The notes beneath the pieces are model-generated. The model saw nothing but the letters and a program-made list of their open reading frames with translations. It searched no databases and was not told the origin of the DNA. Shown in pieces: positions 6,974 to 10,670 of a stretch of DNA of 10,670 bases (positions are counted from its first letter, which is position 1; each line of letters starts with the position of its first letter). The position numbers and the translations under genes were made by a program. Origin of the DNA: Actinomycetes bacterium (GTDB lineage Bacteria > Actinomycetota > Acidimicrobiia > Acidimicrobiales > Palsa-688); the NCBI GenBank assembly GCA_021816565.1, contig JAKAXN010000130.1:1-10670 (forward strand). Reading direction: 5' to 3'.

Positions 6974-7929
6974 CGGGGCCGCACACCGCGATGGCGGTGA
7001 CCCTGGCCCTGGGCGCGGCGGCGGCCTTCGCCGTGTCCAACGTGACCCAGATGGACGCGGTGCGGCGCCAGCCGGCCGGGCGGCGGACCGTCGGCGGCTC
7101 CCAGGTCGATCCCGGTCTGGTCGTGCGGGCGGCCCGGGACCCCCTGTGGCTGGCCGGGCTGGCCGCGTCGATCATCGGCTTCGGCCTGGAGGCCACCGCC
7201 CTGTCAGTGGCCCCCGTGGTGCTGGTGCAACCGCTGATCGTGGCCGAGCTCCCCTTCGCCCTCCCCCTGGCCGCCTTCCTGGCCGGGAAGCGGCTCGGCG
7301 CCCGGGAGTGGTCGGGGATCGTGCTGGTGACGGCCGGGCTGGCCACCGTGGTCACGACCATCCACCCGGCGGACACCCTCATCGCCGCCGGACCGGTGGT
7401 GTGGCTGGTGCTGTTCGGGGCGGTGGGCCTGGCCGTGGCCGGCCTGGTGGGGCTCACCGGCCGGGCCACCGGGGTGGCCCGGACCAGCGCCCTGGCCGCC
7501 GCCGCGGGGGTGACCTTCGGGCTGCTGTCGGTGGTCACCAAGGCCACCACCCACCAGTTCGCCACCCGGGGCCTGGGAGCTCTGGGAACCTGGCAGCCGT
7601 GGGCCCTGGCGGCCATCGGCATGGTGGGCATGTCGCTGGCCCAGAACACCTACCGGGCCGGCCCTTTGGCCGTGTCGCTGCCCCTCCTCGACATAGGCGA
7701 GCCGCTGGCCGGGTCGGTCATAGCCATCGCCGCCTTCGGTGAGGGCCTCGGCCACCTGGGTCCGGCCGCCATGGTGGCGTTCGCCGTGGGCCTGGCGTGC
7801 ATCGGCTCGGGGGTGGCGGTGCTGGACCGCTCCCCGCTGGTGCAGGCCGCCCAGGCCGCTCAGACGGCGCGCGTCGAGCAGAGCACTTCCGACGCCCGGC
7901 CGGAGCCGTCGGCGCTCAACTGCTCCTAG
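6970..7929 (+). CDS. DMT-superfamily transporter (EamA/NIPA-like)
   Basis: This is an integral membrane protein of 319 residues with about nine or ten hydrophobic helices, beginning around residues 8-25, 59-79, 81-104, 114-130, 139-163, 173-190, 209-225, 231-256 and 264-286. The stretch LEATALSVAPVVLVQPL (73-89), followed by an FALPLAAFLAGKRL-type segment and W114, resembles the first repeat of drug/metabolite transporters and NIPA-like proteins. A matching second repeat appears at about 222-252 (LAQNTYRAGPLAVSLPLLDI). The substrate is unknown; metabolite export and Mg2+ transport are both known in related families. Helix 1 is followed by a basic loop VRRQPAGRRT. The C-terminal ~30 residues are polar and Ala/Gln-rich. 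The same frame stays open far upstream, but that part has no transporter character. GTG 6970 is chosen because hydrophobic sequence begins there and it overlaps the upstream ORF stop; ATG 6991 is the alternative. Its stop lies 16 bp from the convergent transpeptidase gene. Confidence 0.82.
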   Translation: MTGPHTAMAVTLALGAAAAFAVSNVTQMDAVRRQPAGRRTVGGSQVDPGLVVRAARDPLWLAGLAASIIGFGLEATALSVAPVVLVQPLIVAELPFALPLAAFLAGKRLGAREWSGIVLVTAGLATVVTTIHPADTLIAAGPVVWLVLFGAVGLAVAGLVGLTGRATGVARTSALAAAAGVTFGLLSVVTKATTHQFATRGLGALGTWQPWALAAIGMVGMSLAQNTYRAGPLAVSLPLLDIGEPLAGSVIAIAAFGEGLGHLGPAAMVAFAVGLACIGSGVAVLDRSPLVQAAQAAQTARVEQSTSDARPEPSALNCS

Positions 7930-7945
7930 AGCGGTCCGGCCCGGC

Positions 7946-9127
7946 TCAGCCGGTGACGGTCACGAGCGACCCGAGGGTCATGTACGGCCACACCAGCTTG
8001 CCCACCGCGTAGGAGACCTCCAGGCAGCCCAGGCTCTGGGGCGACCCGTAGTAGCTGCGGGCGATGTAGTGGATGGCGTCACCGCCGTGGAAGTACGCCA
8101 CCCAGGCCACCGGGTCGGCGTACTTGCTGCCGTCGGGGTTGGTGCCGCGCATGGTCTGGGTGGCCAGCCGCTCGTACACCGGGTAGGTGCCGTCCTGGGT
8201 CGGCGACTGGGGGATCCCGGTGTTGGTGCCGCTCGTCGAGACGACCGTCCCGTTGTGCCAGACGGTGAGGGTCTCCGGGGTGGTCTTCTGGGCCAGGGCG
8301 TAGCTGTAGCCGTGCTGGTTGACCGGCGGTGACGCGCTGGTGGTGGCCGCCACCAGCGCCGACCACACCTTGGCCCCGGCTATGCCGTCGGTGGTGAGGC
8401 CGTGGTCCGCCTCGAAGGCCATCACCGCCCCCTGGGTCATCACCGTGTACTGGCCCGGCACCCAGGTGGCGGCCAGGGTGGGCGGCGGCGATGCCCAGGT
8501 CCAGGTGAACTGCCCGGCGGGCGGGTGGAAGATCTCCTCGGCCGGGGTGGCCGGGCCACCGCCCGGGGCGGTCGGCACCTGGCCGGGGGTGGGGGTCCAG
8601 CTGAGCGGCAGGTAGCCCAGCAGGGCCAGCAGCTGCTGCAGGCGCAGGACCGAGCCCACTCCGGTGGTGAAGCTCCAGGTGCGGGTGGCCCCGAGGGGGG
8701 AGGTGGCGGCCGATCGCAGCGATGCCGGTACCGTCACCGTGTAGGTGGTGGAGGGGGCGAAGGCCCCGTTCGGGGCGAACTGCAGCCGGTCCCCCGAGGC
8801 GGTCCAGGTGCCGTCGATCGACGGGGAGATGGTCGGCAGGCCGGCCGCGGTGTCCACCGGGGCGCTGGTGGTGATGACCAGCGCCGCGCTGCCGTCCACG
8901 CCCTTGGCGCCGGAGGCCGGCGTGGTGGCGCTGATCTGGAGCGCCGGCTTCGGGGCGACCGTGGTGGTCGTGCTGGCCGGGCCGGCGCCGTGGCCGGGCC
9001 GATTGTCGGCAGCCGAGGGCTGGGCGTGCAAGGCGATCACCACCCCGCCGGCGGCCAGCACGGCGACACCCATCCCCCCCGCGGCGATGGGGATGTAACT
9101 GCGCCGGTGACTGAAGTGCTTGGCCAT
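7946..9127 (-). CDS. secreted L,D-transpeptidase with Ig-like and PG-binding-like domains
   Basis: This protein probably cross-links peptidoglycan outside the membrane through a catalytic cysteine. Of its 393 residues, MAKHFSHRRSYIP gives a basic N-terminus, and residues 14-34 form a signal or anchor helix. A low-complexity Ser/Thr/Pro/Ala linker (about 38-62) follows, then an Ig-like (Big_5-type) domain at about 63-155. A peptidoglycan-binding-like region spans about 158-259: VLRLQQLLALLGYLPL, a Pro/Gly-rich insertion of about 55 residues, then AVMAFEADHGLTTDGIAG. The YkuD catalytic domain covers about 275-393, with H353 and C368 in the final block SPQSLGC. The family norm is SHGC; here Leu366 replaces that histidine, while the nucleophile Cys368 (codon 8024-8026) and the upstream His353 remain. 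ATG 9127 is the start, with only a weak GAGGG upstream. It lies 58 bp after the aldo/keto reductase on the same strand, so it may be co-transcribed or have its own promoter (TAGGCT at 9147-9142). Confidence 0.9.
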   Translation of the reverse strand: MAKHFSHRRSYIPIAAGGMGVAVLAAGGVVIALHAQPSAADNRPGHGAGPASTTTTVAPKPALQISATTPASGAKGVDGSAALVITTSAPVDTAAGLPTISPSIDGTWTASGDRLQFAPNGAFAPSTTYTVTVPASLRSAATSPLGATRTWSFTTGVGSVLRLQQLLALLGYLPLSWTPTPGQVPTAPGGGPATPAEEIFHPPAGQFTWTWASPPPTLAATWVPGQYTVMTQGAVMAFEADHGLTTDGIAGAKVWSALVAATTSASPPVNQHGYSYALAQKTTPETLTVWHNGTVVSTSGTNTGIPQSPTQDGTYPVYERLATQTMRGTNPDGSKYADPVAWVAYFHGGDAIHYIARSYYGSPQSLGCLEVSYAVGKLVWPYMTLGSLVTVTG

Positions 9128-9185
9128 AGGAACCGGCCCTCAGCCTAAACAGCCGCAGGGCCGTCCCGGCGTCGCGATAGCCCTT
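9128..9185 (-). other. short gap between aldo/keto reductase and transpeptidase genes
   Basis: These 58 bp on the minus strand hold no gene. There is a small GGGCCGTCCC inverted repeat (9158-9167), too short to call a terminator, and a TAGGCT hexamer at 9147-9142 that could serve as a -10 for the transpeptidase with a leader of about 8 bases. No -35 match was found. Confidence 0.3.
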
Positions 9186-10163
9186 TTACACGAAACCGAC
9201 AACTTGATGGGGGATGTACGGCTCCTCCAGCCGCTCGATCTCCTCCGCGGAGAGCTCCAGGCCGGTGGCGGCGACGGCGTCGTCGAGGTGGTGGGGCTTG
9301 GTGGCGCCGATGATGGGGGCGGTCACGAACGGCTTGGCCAGCATCCACGCCAGAGCCACCTGGGCCATGGGCACGCCCCTCTGCCCGGCCACCTCGGCCA
9401 CCCGCTGCACCACAGTCCGGTCCGAGGAGTCCGGGTCGTAGAGGCGGCTGCCGAACGCATCGGTCTCGGAGCGACGGGTGCTCTCGTCCCAACCCCGGGT
9501 CAGGCGGCCCCGGGCCAGCGGGCTCCAGGGGATGACGGCCACGCCCTGATCGGCGCACAGCGGCATCATCTCCCGCTCCTCCTCCCGGTACAGCAGGTTG
9601 TAGTGGTTCTGCATGGTGGAGAAGCGGGTCCAGCCGTGCAGGTCGGCCAGGTACAGGGCCTTGGCGAACTGCCAGGCGTACATGGACGACGCCCCGATGT
9701 AGCGGACCTTCCCGGCCCTGACCACGTCGTGGAGGGCCTCGAGGGTCTCCTCCAGCGGGGTGTGATGGTCGAACCGGTGGATCTGGTACAAATCCACATA
9801 ATCGGTCCCCAGGCGGCGCAGGCTGGCGTCCAGCTCGGCCATGATGGCCTTTCGCGACAGCCCGGCCCCGTTGGGCCCGGGGCGCATCCGGCCGTGGACC
9901 TTGGTGGCGATCACGACCTCCTCCCGGGTGGTGAAGTCCCGCAGGGCCCGGCCCAGGAACTCCTCGCTCGAGCCGACGGAGTAGACGTTGGCGGTGTCGA
10001 AGAAGTTGATCCCGGCCTCGAGAGCCTTCTTGATGAAGGTCCGGCTCTCGTCCTCGGGCAGCACCCACGGGTGGCCGCCCCGGGAGGAGTCGCCGTAGCT
10101 CATGCACCCCAGGCAGATCCGCGACACCTCGAGTCCGGTGCGGCCCAGCTTCACGTGTTCCAT
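9186..10163 (-). CDS. yajO: aldo/keto reductase, YajO-like
   Basis: This is an NADPH-dependent oxidoreductase with a TIM-barrel fold, 325 residues. The AKR catalytic tetrad is intact: D56 and Y61 in NFFDTANVYS, K88 in ATKVHG, and H129 in LYQIHR. Cofactor-binding segments VIPWSPLARGRLTRG and PIIGATKPHHLDDA are present. It closely resembles Escherichia coli YajO (324 residues, recalled from memory), including LCLGCM-like, IGASSM, HYNLLYREEEREM and the C-terminal PHQVVGF. YajO has been linked to making 1-deoxyxylulose-5-phosphate from ribulose-5-phosphate, but that role is not established here and members act on varied carbonyls. ATG 10163 is the right start: GGAGGG (plus-strand 10172-10177) sits 8 bases upstream, and homology begins there with MEHVKLGRTG, although the frame stays open upstream to about 10601. 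It starts 5 bp after the DUF3097 stop, and its ribosome binding site lies inside that gene's last codons, which suggests an operon. Confidence 0.93.
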   Translation of the reverse strand: MEHVKLGRTGLEVSRICLGCMSYGDSSRGGHPWVLPEDESRTFIKKALEAGINFFDTANVYSVGSSEEFLGRALRDFTTREEVVIATKVHGRMRPGPNGAGLSRKAIMAELDASLRRLGTDYVDLYQIHRFDHHTPLEETLEALHDVVRAGKVRYIGASSMYAWQFAKALYLADLHGWTRFSTMQNHYNLLYREEEREMMPLCADQGVAVIPWSPLARGRLTRGWDESTRRSETDAFGSRLYDPDSSDRTVVQRVAEVAGQRGVPMAQVALAWMLAKPFVTAPIIGATKPHHLDDAVAATGLELSAEEIERLEEPYIPHQVVGFV

Positions 10164-10168
10164 GCGTC

Positions 10169-10670
10169 CTACCCTCCGGAGGTGACGAAGTCGATGAGCG
10201 ATTCGACCGAGCCGACCAGCGCCGGCTCCAGGTCGGCGTAGGTACGTACCCGCGACAGCAGCTTCTTCCACAGACGGCCGGGAACCGGCTCGCCGAGGGC
10301 GGCGCAGATGCCCTCCTTCCACGGGCGACCGGGGGGGATCACCGGCCAGGCCGACAGGCCGACCACGTGCGGGCGTATGGCCTGCCACACGTCCACGAAG
10401 GGGGTACCCCTGATGAGCACGTCGGGACCCCCGAGGGAGGCGGCGATGCGGGACTCCTTGGACCCGGCGACCAGGTGGTCCACCAGCACCCCGAGGCGGG
10501 CGTCGGGGCCGGGCCGGTACCGGTCTATCACCGCCGCCAGGTGGTCGATGCCGTCGAGCATCTCGACCACGATGCCCTCCACCCGCAGGTCGTCGCCCCA
10601 CACCTTCTCCACCAGCTCGGCGTCGTGGACCCCCTCGACCAGGATGCGGCTGGCCCGGGCCACCCGGGCC
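10169..10670 (-). CDS. DUF3097 family protein, 5' partial
   Basis: This is the C-terminal ~166 residues of an actinobacterial protein family of unknown function, usually about 270-280 residues long. The frame is open to the right edge (codons for Ala-Arg precede the GTG at 10663), and ARVARASRILVEG is an internal stretch in the family, so GTG 10663 is not the real start. Family-typical blocks are ILVEGVHDAELVEKVWG, LGVLVDHLVAGSKESRIA, GTPFVDVWQAIRP, PWKEGIC, and the C-terminal LEPALVGSVESLIDFVTSGG. The EG...D pattern after a hydrophobic strand, followed by a second strand ending in an acidic residue (VLVDHL), resembles the Toprim fold of primases and RNase M5; that likeness is my inference. 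The stop lies 5 bp before the aldo/keto reductase start, and the last codons (GGA GGG) double as that gene's ribosome binding site. Confidence 0.88.
   Translation of the reverse strand, partial: ARVARASRILVEGVHDAELVEKVWGDDLRVEGIVVEMLDGIDHLAAVIDRYRPGPDARLGVLVDHLVAGSKESRIAASLGGPDVLIRGTPFVDVWQAIRPHVVGLSAWPVIPPGRPWKEGICAALGEPVPGRLWKKLLSRVRTYADLEPALVGSVESLIDFVTSGG

Noticed and set aside
9120..10241. 373-codon plus-strand frame antisense to the aldo/keto reductase
   Set aside because: It is a shadow of a clearly conserved reductase, with no motif and no ribosome binding site of note.
10164..10601. N-terminal extension of the aldo/keto reductase frame
   Set aside because: It overlaps the DUF3097 gene in another frame and is Arg/Gly/Pro-rich. 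A ribosome binding site and YajO similarity both place the start at 10163.
1..10670. CRISPR arrays, tRNA/rRNA genes, insertion sequences, toxin-antitoxin or defence genes
   Set aside because: No regularly spaced repeats, no cloverleaf sequences, and no transposase, integrase or nuclease motifs were seen on either strand.

Overview
The window is very GC-rich, uses GTG and TTG starts alongside ATG, and has long spurious open frames on both strands. It carries a DUF3097 gene, a family typical of Actinobacteria. Together with an actinobacterial-style L,D-transpeptidase and a phosphoketolase/acetate kinase pair, this points to a high-GC actinobacterium. An Acidimicrobiia-like lineage is possible, but that is inference from gene style, not from a marker. 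No rRNA, tRNA, CRISPR array, insertion sequence, phage gene or plasmid gene was seen; this looks like ordinary chromosomal, mostly metabolic DNA packed very tightly.

Layout. (1) 1-1310 (+): the C-terminal iron-sulfur half of a large FAD-linked oxidase, cut by the left edge. (2) 1307-2392 (-): a short acetate kinase whose stop codon overlaps the previous stop in a shared CTAG. (3) 2393-2507: a compact divergent promoter region. (4) 2508-4988 (+): a full-length phosphoketolase (Xfp). (5) 4977-6086 (-): a compact YtcJ-like amidohydrolase overlapping the xfp 3' end by 12 bp. (6) 6227-6832 (+): an unrecognised two-helix membrane protein, followed by a perfect hairpin. (7) 6970-7929 (+): a DMT-superfamily multi-helix transporter, apparently preceded by a tiny upstream ORF that overlaps its start as GTGA. 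(8) 7946-9127 (-): a secreted L,D-transpeptidase. (9) 9186-10163 (-): a YajO-type aldo/keto reductase. (10) 10169-10670 (-): the C-terminal part of a DUF3097 protein, cut by the right edge.

How the genes fit together. The clearest functional unit is the divergent xfp/ackA pair. Phosphoketolase cleaves xylulose-5-phosphate or fructose-6-phosphate to acetyl-phosphate, and acetate kinase turns acetyl-phosphate into acetate and ATP. The flavin/Fe-S oxidase may oxidise a 2-hydroxyacid such as lactate or glycolate, but its catalytic half lies outside the window. DUF3097 and the aldo/keto reductase are 5 bp apart and probably co-transcribed; the L,D-transpeptidase follows 58 bp later on the same strand. 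Gene ends are economical throughout: two convergent overlaps and one 16-bp convergent gap.

I found no convincing undescribed multi-gene system. The items most worth checking are the probable leaderless upstream ORF before the transporter, the Toprim-like look of the DUF3097 core, the compact acetate kinase with altered active-site neighbours, and the transpeptidase with SLGC in place of SHGC.
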